From: Psychrobacter sp. Pi2-1
Lineage (GTDB): Bacteria; Pseudomonadota; Gammaproteobacteria; Pseudomonadales; Moraxellaceae
Assembly (NCBI RefSeq): GCF_904846645.1
Contig: NZ_CAJHBO010000011.1
Span: 1 to 64,000, forward strand
Reading direction: 5' to 3'
Length of the DNA: 64,000 bases
Below the pieces are notes generated by a model that was given only the letters and a program-made list of their open reading frames with translations, was not told the origin of the DNA and did not search any database. Both the position numbers and the translations under genes were made by a program. Positions 40,546 to 49,711 of this stretch are shown piece after piece. Position 1 is the first letter of the stretch. Each line of letters opens with the position of its first letter.

Positions 40546-41439
40546 TTAAGCTTGCAACTGTGCAATTAACCATTCTAAAATAGCCCAGACAAATAGCATC
40601 CACTCAGGCTCCTCCACAGGTGCCTCAGGGGTATCTGAGCTCTCACCTGCCTTCAATGGTAAATCAAACGCTTGAGATTTGGACTGACTATCTAGCATAG
40701 GTAATACATCGATGCCAATCTCAGTGGTCAGCTCATCGATACTGATCACATCGATGCGTTCTGACTCATCATTTGGTGCGTAATACACGCCTGCTTGATT
40801 GGTTGCTGGGATATATACCGCTTTGAAGAAGTGGCTAGGCACAAGGACACGGTTAGCGAGCTGCTTGGTTTTTTTATCAGTAAATGCCACACCCGTGATG
40901 GTATACACCTCACCGTATTGCTGAGTCAAATATCGAGTGGCAGATTCAATATTACGCCAAATGTAGCGATTGTTACGTGGTGACTGCGGGGCAATATTGG
41001 CTAAACTAAAACTATCATACTGCTGGCTGCGATTGGCCATATTGGCATTGGGTGCCAAATGACCTCGATCATAGCCAGAACCTGAATAATCAGACAATGA
41101 GGCTCGTGCTGACTTTGGTAGTTTACTCTCTTCGTGGAAGCTATCTTCACGATCGATCTGCTTAGCTTGTTGCAGACGTGTGCGATCGAGATGCTCTGCT
41201 GACCAAAGCGGTGTACGCGATACTCCTGAATACATAACCGCAAAGCCATCCATGCATAGCGCTTGTGTGTCTTTTTTTAGCTTGGTATTGGTAAATTCAG
41301 GATAAACACCCCCATAAAAAGACTGGCTACACTGGGTCAAATCATCAGCGTGTGCTTGGGTAATACCCGTCGCGACAAGCAATACTGCCATCAGTGCACT
41401 ATTCTTACATCCGTACTTAAGCCTACTAAAACTTATCAT
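40546..41439 (-). CDS. Secreted DNA/RNA non-specific endonuclease (NucA/NUC1 family)
   Basis: The 297-residue protein has a signal peptide (residues 1-31, ending TQAHA) and the family active-site block DRGHLAPN at 124-131 (catalytic His127), with the metal-site Asn in SPRNNRYIWRNIE. The family cuts DNA and RNA with Mg2+ and acts outside the cytoplasm for nutrition or competition. A C-terminal addition after residue 260 is Pro/Glu-rich, then ends EWMLFVWAILEWLIAQLQA, a hydrophobic tail that could be a membrane or protein anchor. No immunity gene is recognisable next to it. Start at 41439 with GAAAGTTGA ahead. Confidence 0.88.
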   Translation of the reverse strand: MISFSRLKYGCKNSALMAVLLVATGITQAHADDLTQCSQSFYGGVYPEFTNTKLKKDTQALCMDGFAVMYSGVSRTPLWSAEHLDRTRLQQAKQIDREDSFHEESKLPKSARASLSDYSGSGYDRGHLAPNANMANRSQQYDSFSLANIAPQSPRNNRYIWRNIESATRYLTQQYGEVYTITGVAFTDKKTKQLANRVLVPSHFFKAVYIPATNQAGVYYAPNDESERIDVISIDELTTEIGIDVLPMLDSQSKSQAFDLPLKAGESSDTPEAPVEEPEWMLFVWAILEWLIAQLQA

Positions 41440-41523
41440 TCAACTTTCAACCATTTATACTTGCCGTTACATACTTGCTATCCTAGCAGGCGCTTGCCAA
41501 TAAAGAAAGATAGCGCGCAAGTC

Positions 41524-41552
41524 GTGACATTCTAAATGGTATCCGCTATACT
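41524..41552 (+). promoter_or_regulatory. Sigma-70 promoter of tRNA-Ser
   Basis: GTGACA (-35, 41524-41529) and TATACT (-10, 41547-41552) are separated by 17 bases, with the tRNA starting 17 bases after the -10. Confidence 0.75.
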
Positions 41553-41568
41553 TAGGCGTTCAAAAAAC

Positions 41569-41659
41569 GGTGAAGTGGGTGAGTGGCTGAAACCGCACGC
41601 CTGGAAAGTGTGTATACGTTCATAGCGTATCGAGGGTTCGAATCCCTCCTTCACCGCCA
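41569..41659 (+). tRNA. tRNA-Ser (anticodon GGA)
   Basis: This 91-nt tRNA with encoded CCA forms the acceptor GGTGAAG/CTTCACC, the anticodon loop CTGGAAA (anticodon GGA, reading UCU and UCC), a long variable arm as in all serine tRNAs, and the T-arm GAGGG-TTCGAAT-CCCTC. The discriminator base is G, as usual for tRNA-Ser. Confidence 0.98.
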
Positions 41660-42711
41660 ATCTTATTTTGCTTAAGCAAAGCATCAGTTTTCCTGTCTTG
41701 TTCTACCTTTCTTTAGATATTTTTTATACTTTTTAATAGTAAGACTTTCAGTCTATACTCATTCTCTACTGCTGTCTGAAACACTTCTGTTTAGCCTTAA
41801 TTCTGGGTGTTGTATGAGTCTAATAACTATATACCTAGTCAAATAACACATTAATTGACCAAGCTAAAAATTTCGTACCATGGGCTGAGAGTTACTTATA
41901 AAAGGTTATAACACAGGATAACTACCTACTCTTCTATACCGATAGTAGCGCCTGCACCGTTTTTCAAAGTGCCAACCACACCAGTGCCACCCAAGCCTTG
42001 ATAAACTTTAATACCAAAAGATGGTAATTTATCTACGATGAATGAATAGGTCTTAAATTCTTTGAATCCACGTTCAGGCTAGCTATGGATCTGCTTGCGC
42101 CATTGTTTGACTTCATCTAATAATGCTTCATTAACTGACATTTATTTTTTCCTTTGAGAGTATGTATTGATATACCGACGCTGGCATTGATACGCGCTAT
42201 CGACTTTTGGACAGCGAAAAACCCTCTAATTTTTTGCACTCTTTTATTTTTACCAAATAACTAAGCCACTTAAAGTAGCTTGTTTATGACGTACTAGAGG
42301 TATGTTTTCTTGGACAACCATAGTAACCTATTTTCACGCACTCGAATAATGTCAAGCCGTATTAGCAGGCTTCGCCTTTGTCTCTTTTTTGAATAGATTT
42401 TTTACAGTAGTGCAGATTATAAGCATTTTTCAGTCGTGTTTGGCCGCATAAAACTGCCGTTAAATGAGTGGATGCTCTATTACGATTCGTTTTATTATCA
42501 GCTTAATTTTATTCCTAAACCCTTATACGAAAAGGCTTTAAGTTTTTTTAAGCGTTCAATCTAGTTTTATATCGATGCTGGTCAATATTGCTATTCCGTA
42601 CAAAAATGTAATAACGATAGGGTCTCTGATACTCGGCAAGTGCCATTGTCAAAAAATTGAATTATAGTAGATATCGGTAGTATTTATTTAAATAAACTAA
42701 AGGATACAATA
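41660..42711. other. Gene-poor 1.05-kb region with an M20 peptidase relic
   Basis: Apart from the pseudogene at 41926-42141 (listed separately), I see no intact gene, RNA or terminator here. The left part (41660-41925) is plain AT-rich spacer. The right part (42142-42711) should hold the promoter of the lipoprotein gene and perhaps the former promoter of the relic. Confidence 0.5.
41926..42141 (-). pseudogene. Relic of an M20-family peptidase/amidohydrolase, N-terminus only
   Basis: On the minus strand an ATG at 42141, preceded by AAAGGAAAAAATAA, encodes MSVNEALLDEVKQWRKQIHS. An in-frame TAG at 42081-42079 follows. The frame then continues PERGFKEFKTYSFIVDKLPS... through LGGTGVVGTLKNGAGATIG and ends IEE-TAG at 41926. 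RKQIH-x-x-PE-x-(G)F-E plus GVVGTL marks the start of M20D amidohydrolases (hippurate hydrolase/aminoacylase type). Only about 70 of about 390 codons remain, and the metal ligands are gone. The TAG lies where the family has a Tyr or similar residue before Pro-Glu. The surviving ribosome site shows that a real gene decayed here. Confidence 0.85.
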
Positions 42712-43431
42712 ATGAAAACACTAGGAATGTGTATCGTGGCAGGACTCGGATTGAGTGCTTGCGCTACCGGCATGGGCGGCATGGCAACAGGCAATACCAA
42801 TCAAAATAACAACTCTGATAACGTTGTCACTCAATACCCAGTTGAAACTGCCCTACTCAATATCTATACCAAACAACGTAGTGAAAAATTGGTAGCCACT
42901 ATCGGCGGACAAAGCGTAGCCGCAGATATTCAAATAACCCCTAAAGGCAGCATGCGTTTTAATAATAAAATGGTACAAGGCGCAGAAGTCAGCACAATCA
43001 ACACAGTGAATCAGCAGATTACGGATCAGTCCGTCACTATCAATTACTTTACGCTAAATCCATTGGTGTTCCATGGTTTTACGGATAGTACGGGTGAGTA
43101 TTCAATCGCTAACCAAACGACTAGTATCCCTAAAATGGCTACTGTAGGCGACTCAAATCAGCTCATCACTGAAAACGTATATGCTGACAGTAGTATGCGT
43201 CAGAAAACCGCCACTTATAAGCAGGACTGGTCACTCACACAAGATACAAATAACACAGCGTGGCTCTGTATAGAGACCTCCGGCAATCTGCTTTTGACTT
43301 CTGATGCTGCAGGTACGTCTTCAGAGTGCTATAAAATCAATGCTAAAGGCGATGTTTTGAGTAGCAAGGTCACACTTACTCAGCCTAATAAAAATGGCGT
43401 GTCCAAATCAATGACGTTAATTAGTCAGTAG
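42712..43431 (+). CDS. Predicted lipoprotein, unknown function
   Basis: The 239-residue protein begins MKTLGMCIVAGLGLSACATGMGG, with a lipobox LSAC at 14-17, so the mature protein should start at Cys17 and be lipid-anchored. The rest is Thr/Ser/Asn-rich, without membrane segments. One Cys pair (WLCIETSG and SSECYKI) lies near the C-terminus and may form a disulfide. I do not recognise a family. AAAGGATACAATA precedes the ATG. It converges on the His-rich protein gene through a shared terminator. Confidence 0.75.
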   Translation: MKTLGMCIVAGLGLSACATGMGGMATGNTNQNNNSDNVVTQYPVETALLNIYTKQRSEKLVATIGGQSVAADIQITPKGSMRFNNKMVQGAEVSTINTVNQQITDQSVTINYFTLNPLVFHGFTDSTGEYSIANQTTSIPKMATVGDSNQLITENVYADSSMRQKTATYKQDWSLTQDTNNTAWLCIETSGNLLLTSDAAGTSSECYKINAKGDVLSSKVTLTQPNKNGVSKSMTLISQ

Positions 43432-43470
43432 CGTTTGCTCAACTAGTAACGATCAATAGTGTCATATAAA

Positions 43471-43501
43471 AAAAATAGCGCCTAATTAAGGCGCTATTTT
43501 T
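43471..43501. terminator. Bidirectional terminator between lipoprotein and His-rich genes
   Basis: AAAAATAGCGCCT (43471-43483) pairs exactly with AGGCGCTATTTTT (43489-43501) around AATTA. A and T runs fall on each side. Confidence 0.92.
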
Positions 43502-43520
43502 GGATGCTAGGATTGTATTT

Positions 43521-43820
43521 TTACGAGCGACGATCATGGTTGTTTCTGTCATGATTGTTTTTATCATGGCTATTTTTAGCATGAACATTTTTGGCTATTG
43601 CTTTGTGTTTAGCAGCCACTACATTCGCTTTGTGATGTGACTTGGCTGCCTTAACTTTGGCATGCTTATAGTTATTACTCGTTTTATTGCTACTATGCTT
43701 TTGTTGCTGTACTTGAGCCGAATGATGCTTATCAAAATTAGGTGCAGCATTGGCTTGACCCACCATCGACAAACAAGCAGTAGCGGCTAAAATCGAACTA
43801 ACTAGTATCTTTTTCATCAT
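43521..43820 (-). CDS. Secreted histidine- and lysine-rich small protein
   Basis: This 99-residue protein has a signal peptide (MMKKILVSSILAATACLSM, cleaved after ANA). The mature part of about 73 residues carries 11 His plus many Lys, Asn and Asp. It ends in a near-repeat HDKNNHDRNNHDRRS. The composition suggests periplasmic metal or nucleic-acid binding (inference only); I do not recognise the family. AAAGGAATAAA precedes the ATG. No metal transporter is adjacent. Confidence 0.75.
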   Translation of the reverse strand: MMKKILVSSILAATACLSMVGQANAAPNFDKHHSAQVQQQKHSSNKTSNNYKHAKVKAAKSHHKANVVAAKHKAIAKNVHAKNSHDKNNHDRNNHDRRS

Positions 43821-44196
43821 TTTATTCCTTTCAATTTATATTTAGAGTCGTTATAGATAATTCACTTAGTGTTAAATGAACTATCGTGATAAAGCTTTAC
43901 TCTATCGACAAAGAGAATGATAAATGATTCTAGTATTAAGTAGATTTATGAAACTTGAAGAAAGGTTGCGATTGTTACGAGGGCATGCGTGCTTAAGGGC
44001 ATGTTAGGTATTGGCGTAATGTTTGGTTAAATAACAGCGCATTTACGCTTTATCGGTAAGCATCGTAAACAGGATATTTATAAAAACGCGAATTACTAAC
44101 TAGTTGATAACGAATGCAAATACGGACATGGTGGAGTTACTGGCTAATATTTAAAACGAGCATAGCAATACTCCATACTACTATGCTCTAAATGTG
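43821..44196. other. Spacer between the His-rich protein and rlmA
   Basis: This 376-base region should include the promoter of the His-rich gene and the downstream end of rlmA. No ORF, RNA or terminator is clear. Confidence 0.4.
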
Positions 44197-45144
44197 CTAA
44201 ACAGAAGTTTTCCGCAAAATATAAACCACAAACTTCGCCTCTGTGCCAAATGCTGCTGTTTCTACGGCGGCCAATAGTGCTTGCCTTTTTTCACTGCGGG
44301 CACGGTACGCATAAGGTGTCATCGTCATCAAATCAGCCAAATCCTCTGCGGATAACGTCAGCTCTGTACTGACACGGCAGGTCTCAACCAATGTAAAATA
44401 TGGTGCCAATTCTTGTAAGAATTTATCAGAATCATGCTCACGCACATCATCAAATAGCGCATCACGCATCGTTGCCAAATGCCCGATATCAGGTTTGGCA
44501 ATGATTAAATAGCCACCATCCATCAATACATTATCAAACGCCTCGGGCAAAATAGGGCTAAAAATACTGCTAATACCCGTCATACTGTGCGGGCGTAATG
44601 GTAAATGTGCAGCACTGGTCACTAATGGATAGACCGCTGTCGTATTGGCAGTATCTTCTTTACGCATCTGATACCATAGACGACCTGCTACTTTACTGAC
44701 TTTGGCCAGCTCAACCACTGCAGGCTTACTGATGTCAGCGGCTATCAGCGTGTCTATAACATCCGATCCCATTTGTGCCATTGCGTGCGTGTAGTATCCT
44801 TCTCCGCAACCAATATCTAGCCAATTGACTGGCTTGTTATCTTGTTTATCCACTAACTCATCGTTAGACAGTAACTCTGTCATCTTTTGGCTAATTAAGT
44901 TTTGTAGCGGTGCGTAGTGCCCATGATTCAAGAACCGTTTACGCGCATCGATAGACTCTTGGCTATCCCCAGGTGCTTTAGACTTTTTTTGTTGTACTGG
45001 CAGCAGGTTGACATAGCCTTGACGCGCCACATCAAAGGGATGTGAAGTCTGCTTAGGGTGCAAACTACCATCACAGCGCCAAGTATCTGCGGCGGGTTGT
45101 AGCGGTGACTGACAAAGTGGACAAATAAATAACGACACGGGCAT
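44197..45144 (-). CDS. rlmA: 23S rRNA (guanine-745-N1)-methyltransferase
   Basis: RlmA methylates G745 of 23S rRNA using SAM. The N-terminal zinc site has FICPLCQSPL, followed by C..SLHPKQTSHPFDVARQGYVNLLP, a highly specific family block. The Rossmann fold shows WLDIGCGEGYYTHAM and LIAADISKPAVVELAK. The C-terminus ends with the LMTMTPYAYRARSEKRQAL segment. The start is taken at the ATG at 45144 (MPVSLFICPLC); a TTG-started extension to 45180 exists but is not family-like. It is transcribed in the same direction as mraY but after its terminator. Confidence 0.92.
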   Translation of the reverse strand: MPVSLFICPLCQSPLQPAADTWRCDGSLHPKQTSHPFDVARQGYVNLLPVQQKKSKAPGDSQESIDARKRFLNHGHYAPLQNLISQKMTELLSNDELVDKQDNKPVNWLDIGCGEGYYTHAMAQMGSDVIDTLIAADISKPAVVELAKVSKVAGRLWYQMRKEDTANTTAVYPLVTSAAHLPLRPHSMTGISSIFSPILPEAFDNVLMDGGYLIIAKPDIGHLATMRDALFDDVREHDSDKFLQELAPYFTLVETCRVSTELTLSAEDLADLMTMTPYAYRARSEKRQALLAAVETAAFGTEAKFVVYILRKTSV

Positions 45145-45201
45145 CTCAAAGTGATAGCAGTATGCTTGGCATTTTAACAAAATTCATCTGCCTTGAGCGA
45201 C

Positions 45202-45237
45202 AAAAAGCCGTCTCAATCATGATTGAAACGGCTTTTT
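45202..45237 (-). terminator. Intrinsic terminator after mraY
   Basis: AAAAAGCCGT-x-TCAAT pairs with ATTGA-x-ACGGCTTTTT (45202-45217 with 45222-45237; one mismatch), followed by T on the minus strand. It ends the rsmH-to-mraY transcript. Confidence 0.85.
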
Positions 45238-45279
45238 GGAGTTATGCAAATATCTATATAGATATTTGGCGGTTATAGC

Positions 45280-46398
45280 TTAACGCAGTTTTAGCGTCAT
45301 TAGCCCAAGGATGACAAGAATAATGGCAATAATCCAAAATCTAGCTACCACTTGCGTTTCTTTCCAGCCAATTTCTTCAAAATGATGATGCAGCGGTGCC
45401 ATACGGAAGACGCGTTTCTTGCGCAGTTTGTACGAGCCAACTTGCAACATCACTGATAGCGCTTCTGCGACAAACAAACCACCCATAATTGCAAAGGCAA
45501 TCTCTTGACGGGTCATCACGGCGATAGTACCTAGCATTGCACCCAGTGCTAGCGCGCCAACATCACCCATAAACACTTGTGCTGGATGCGCGTTGAACCA
45601 TAGGAAACCAAGGCCTGCTCCCACCATTGAGCCACAGACGATGATGACTTCGGAGTTATAAGGAATATAAGGCACATGCAAGTAATCAGCAAAGCGTACA
45701 TCGCCTGATACATAGGCCATCGCACCCAAACCTGCAGCGACGAGAACGACTGGCAAAATCGCTAAACCATCCAACCCATCGGTTAGATTGACTGCGTTAG
45801 AAGCGCCATTAATCACAAAGTAGGTAAAGATGATGAAGCCAATACCAAATGGCACTGCTGAAAATGGAATCATCCAATCTTTGAATACTGGCAATAGCAA
45901 ATCCTGCATCTCGCGCGTGGTGTTGATATTGGGTTGTAGCGTGGCGATATAGTACAAAGAAACACCGACAAATAGCGCGCCTATAGATAGCCAAAAATAC
46001 TTTTTGCGAGCGATTAGGCCTTTCGGATCTTTGTACTTAATTTTTAACCAATCATCAGCCCAACCTACGGCACCAAAGATAACCATAACCACGAGCAAAA
46101 TCCAAACATAAGGATTGTTTAATCGTGCCCACAGTAGCGTCGATATCCCAATCGCACTTAGGATCAGTACCCCGCCCATGGTTGGTGTGCCAGTCTTGGC
46201 TAAATGCGATTGAGGTCCGTCATTACGAATGGCCTGACCATATTTGAGCGATCGCAGGTGCCGAATGACACGGCCACCAAACATCATGCTAAACATAAGG
46301 GCGGTAACAACGGCAAGCAATGCTCGCAGCGTCAACGAAGAAACCGCAGAAAACGGCGTATAATACTGGCCAAGCCAGCCGAACAACCAAACTAACAC
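45280..46398 (-). CDS. mraY: Phospho-N-acetylmuramoyl-pentapeptide transferase MraY
   Basis: MraY makes lipid I from UDP-MurNAc-pentapeptide and undecaprenyl phosphate. The 372-residue polytopic protein has [34 protein letters not shown] (catalytic Asp pair), [37 protein letters not shown] and [14 protein letters not shown]. The start is a GTG at 46398, only three bases after the murF stop, with GAGGAG before it, so translation is probably coupled. Confidence 0.98.
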   Translation of the reverse strand: MLVWLFGWLGQYYTPFSAVSSLTLRALLAVVTALMFSMMFGGRVIRHLRSLKYGQAIRNDGPQSHLAKTGTPTMGGVLILSAIGISTLLWARLNNPYVWILLVVMVIFGAVGWADDWLKIKYKDPKGLIARKKYFWLSIGALFVGVSLYYIATLQPNINTTREMQDLLLPVFKDWMIPFSAVPFGIGFIIFTYFVINGASNAVNLTDGLDGLAILPVVLVAAGLGAMAYVSGDVRFADYLHVPYIPYNSEVIIVCGSMVGAGLGFLWFNAHPAQVFMGDVGALALGAMLGTIAVMTRQEIAFAIMGGLFVAEALSVMLQVGSYKLRKKRVFRMAPLHHHFEEIGWKETQVVARFWIIAIILVILGLMTLKLR

Positions 46399-46401
46399 CG
46401 C

Positions 46402-47850
46402 CTACTCCTCTACTAGCGCATGAATAAGTGTTTCCATTCCCATGGAACGAGAGCCTTTGAACAACACAGTACAAGGCTTAGCTTGTTGCGCTTGCAAATA
46501 CGGCTGTAAATACTGTAATAAACTGTCTTTATCTGCAAAGGCATGAGCACTGATATCAGATACCTCTTGCGCACCCGCAACGGTATAAGGGGCATATTCG
46601 CCAACACAAAGCAGCACGTTGATACCTGTGGTTGCGATAGTACGGCCCAAGCTTTGATGCTCACTGATAGCCGCCTCTCCTAGCTCACCGATATCGCCTA
46701 GCACCATGACCTGCGTACCTGTTTGCGCAGCCAATACTTTGGCAGCAGCACGTACCGAATGAGGGTTGGCATTATAAGTATCATCAATAAGACGATGCAT
46801 ACCAAGTATCTGGCTATTTAGACGACCTTTAGCAGGGCGTGCATTTTCGAGCCCGATGACGATGTCGCTTACCTCAATATTTAGCGCATGCGCACAGGCA
46901 GCAGCGGCCAAGGCATTATTGACATTGTGTTCACCTGCCAATGGCAAATTGATATCATGGACTTGGTTACCAATATGTAGCTTAAATTCGCTACGTTCAG
47001 GCTCTACGTCTAGATGGCTTGCGCTTACATCCGTATTACCAAAGCCAATCACATGTGAGGTGTGCTTTTCAGCGATACGACGCAACTGATTGGTAAAATC
47101 ATCCTTATCGGGAACGATTGCAAACTGCGCGTCCGTCAAAGTATGGTAAATCTCAGCCTTGGTTTGGCAGATGCCTTCACGGCTACCGAACTCACCCAAA
47201 TGCGCTGTACCGATGTTTAAGATACAGGCCACATCAGGCTGAACAATTTCAGTCGTATAAGCAATCTCGCCAATATGGTTTGCGCCCAACTCTAAAATAG
47301 CATAGCGATGATGGTCTGATAGCTCAAGCAACATCATTGGCACACCCAAATCGTTATTGAGGTTACCACGAGTGATCAAGGTCGGTGCCAATCTACCAAA
47401 AATACTGCCTAGCATTTCTTTGCAAGTAGTCTTGCCACTAGAACCCGTAATAGCAATCACGGTTAAATCTGGATGCTGCTGACGACGATATGCTGCCAAT
47501 TGACCTAGCGCCAAACGGGTATCGCTGACCACCAATTGCGGAATAGCATTTGGGCCGGACAACGAGATAGGACGCGAGACGACAGCGGCAACAGCGCCTT
47601 TAGACATCGCTGTCTCAATATAATCATGTCCATCGAAATTATCGCCGCTTAGCGCCAAAAATATATCGCCTGGCTTTATCGTACGGGTATCGGTGGCTAT
47701 ACGTTTACTGGCTAAAGCAGTCTGCTCTGCTGCATAGCCTTGTGGTAGTTGCCACTGCCCATCGAGCGACGTGGTCGCTGCGAGCAGATTGTCCATTTGC
47801 CAGACATAGAGCCCTTGCGACTGGGCAGTATTATCGGTGTCGGCTGTCAT
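46402..47850 (-). CDS. murF: UDP-N-acetylmuramoyl-tripeptide--D-alanyl-D-alanine ligase
   Basis: MurF adds D-Ala-D-Ala to the precursor. The 482 residues have the P-loop TGSSGKTTCKEML (GSSGKTT 136-142), GNLNNDLGVPMMLLEL, LELGANHIGEIAY, ILNIGTAHLGEFGSREG and DDTYNANPHSVRAA. The ATG follows AAGGTAATCATT. It lies 82 bases after murE and is adjacent to mraY. Confidence 0.98.
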   Translation of the reverse strand: MTADTDNTAQSQGLYVWQMDNLLAATTSLDGQWQLPQGYAAEQTALASKRIATDTRTIKPGDIFLALSGDNFDGHDYIETAMSKGAVAAVVSRPISLSGPNAIPQLVVSDTRLALGQLAAYRRQQHPDLTVIAITGSSGKTTCKEMLGSIFGRLAPTLITRGNLNNDLGVPMMLLELSDHHRYAILELGANHIGEIAYTTEIVQPDVACILNIGTAHLGEFGSREGICQTKAEIYHTLTDAQFAIVPDKDDFTNQLRRIAEKHTSHVIGFGNTDVSASHLDVEPERSEFKLHIGNQVHDINLPLAGEHNVNNALAAAACAHALNIEVSDIVIGLENARPAKGRLNSQILGMHRLIDDTYNANPHSVRAAAKVLAAQTGTQVMVLGDIGELGEAAISEHQSLGRTIATTGINVLLCVGEYAPYTVAGAQEVSDISAHAFADKDSLLQYLQPYLQAQQAKPCTVLFKGSRSMGMETLIHALVEE

Positions 47851-47932
47851 AATGATTACCTTATATGATGACTACTTAATTTTTATATTTAATGATCAAT
47901 TTTTACTAATGCATGTATTGAAAGCCAATCAA

Positions 47933-49645
47933 TTACACACGTCCCGCCTGACTCAACGCCTGCTGCAACACAACACTGTCATCGAAATCATAGCGAACGT
48001 TATTAATCTCTTGATAGGTCTCATGACCTTTGCCTGCGATGACAACGATATCATCTACACCTGAGTGACTAACTGCATACTCAATAGCGGTTTGGCGGGC
48101 AGGCTCGATATGGGTTCGTTGATATTGCTCAGCGGTCATACCAGCCTGCATATCTTGCAAAATTACATTTGGGTCTTCGGTACGTGGATTATCCGCGGTC
48201 AAAATAACTTGATCAGCACCTTCTAGACCTGCTTGCGCCATCAACGGTCGCTTGCCTGCATCACGATCTCCGCCGCAACCAAATACCGCCCAAAGCTGAC
48301 CTTTACAGTGGGTTTTTAAACTTGCCAGCACTTGGTTTAGAGCGTCTGGAGTATGCGCATAATCAACGATAAAGCAGCCATCATTTGATGGTACGCGCTG
48401 CATACGCCCAACTGCACCTTGCAACTGTGCAACAGCAGGCGCAATACGCTCGATATTCATAGCCAAGTCATCATCAAGTGCTACGACGGCTGCTATCGCT
48501 GCGAGCAAATTGGCTACATTGAAGCGACCTAATAATGGACTGAAAATCTCTATGTTATCAGCTTTGTCATCACCAAAATCAGTACGCAGATTGATTTTGA
48601 CGCCTTGCAGACTGGGTGTAATATCAGCAGCAACAAAAGTAGCAGTTTTTGATGAATCCAAACTGTATGTCCATACCGTCAAACCGCTAGCGTTTGCCGT
48701 ATCTAACATAACCTGAGCGTGCTCATCATCGATGTTGATAATGGCATGGGTCAAATCTGGAAAATGTGCTTTATCAAACAGCTTGGCTTTGGCAGCGGCG
48801 TACTCTGCCATATCGGCATGATAGTCTAAATGGTCACGACTCAAATTGGTATAAATCGCCACAGTGACTGGCATACCTTGTAGACGTTGTTGATCTAACC
48901 CGTGAGAGCTGGCCTCTAATGCCAATATCTCAGCCTCTTCTGTTCCCATTTGATATAAGAACTGTTGGACAGCTAAAGCATCGCCCGTGGTATGACTGGC
49001 CTGTACTAGAGCGCCAAGTCGACCATTACCTGCCGTACCCATCACCGCGCTACTCTGACCCATCAACTGAGTAAGCTGTGCTACTAATTGACTGATGGTT
49101 GTTTTGCCATTCGTACCAGTTACTGCAACCACAGTCGGTAGAGTCACTGGCTGCTGATATTGCAGGCGCGCTTGAATTAAGCTACCTAAAAAGTCGCGAA
49201 TGTTAGGAACGTACAATACAGGGCATGACAGTGCTGCTAATTGCTGTGCATTAGCAATACTATCTGTCTGCGGTTCACTACTGGGATTTGAGGGATTTGT
49301 TGCTTCGCTAAGTAAAACACTAGGGTCAATTTCTGAGAGAATAAACGCGGCTTGTTTAGCGGCTTGCCGTAAATAGTCGCGACTTTTTTGAGGGTTGGCT
49401 GTTTGACTCTTTAGAAGGACGAATACGTCGTTCACTTCCAATTGGCGATTATCCAAGCGAAACTGTTGAAACGGAATATGGGCAGTAGATTGAGCTTGTT
49501 CTGACTCTGCCTGCTTGAATACTTTCTGAATCGATGTTTCTATCATCGCTGTAAGTTGCTCAGCCAGTTTTTGCTGCTGGCTTTTATTGGCATCTATAAG
49601 CTGTTTTAAGGTAACAGTAGCGCTATCTAGCGATGATATAGTCAT
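47933..49645 (-). CDS. murE: UDP-N-acetylmuramoyl-tripeptide synthetase MurE
   Basis: MurE adds the third stem-peptide residue. The P-loop GTNGKTT is at 177-183, about 60 residues later than in E. coli because the N-terminal domain is longer. It carries Gln/Ser-rich loops around 30-70 and 105-130. ALEASSHGLDQQRL, YTNLSRDHLDYHADM and TADNPRTEDP are present; the DNPR motif indicates meso-diaminopimelate specificity. The ATG follows AGGATTTATCT. It lies 66 bases after ftsI. Confidence 0.97.
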   Translation of the reverse strand: MTISSLDSATVTLKQLIDANKSQQQKLAEQLTAMIETSIQKVFKQAESEQAQSTAHIPFQQFRLDNRQLEVNDVFVLLKSQTANPQKSRDYLRQAAKQAAFILSEIDPSVLLSEATNPSNPSSEPQTDSIANAQQLAALSCPVLYVPNIRDFLGSLIQARLQYQQPVTLPTVVAVTGTNGKTTISQLVAQLTQLMGQSSAVMGTAGNGRLGALVQASHTTGDALAVQQFLYQMGTEEAEILALEASSHGLDQQRLQGMPVTVAIYTNLSRDHLDYHADMAEYAAAKAKLFDKAHFPDLTHAIINIDDEHAQVMLDTANASGLTVWTYSLDSSKTATFVAADITPSLQGVKINLRTDFGDDKADNIEIFSPLLGRFNVANLLAAIAAVVALDDDLAMNIERIAPAVAQLQGAVGRMQRVPSNDGCFIVDYAHTPDALNQVLASLKTHCKGQLWAVFGCGGDRDAGKRPLMAQAGLEGADQVILTADNPRTEDPNVILQDMQAGMTAEQYQRTHIEPARQTAIEYAVSHSGVDDIVVIAGKGHETYQEINNVRYDFDDSVVLQQALSQAGRV

Positions 49646-49711
49646 AGATAAATCCTAAACAGTTAAAACGTGTCAGCTCAGTAGAGCTGGACATTTAAAA
49701 TAATTGAACGC

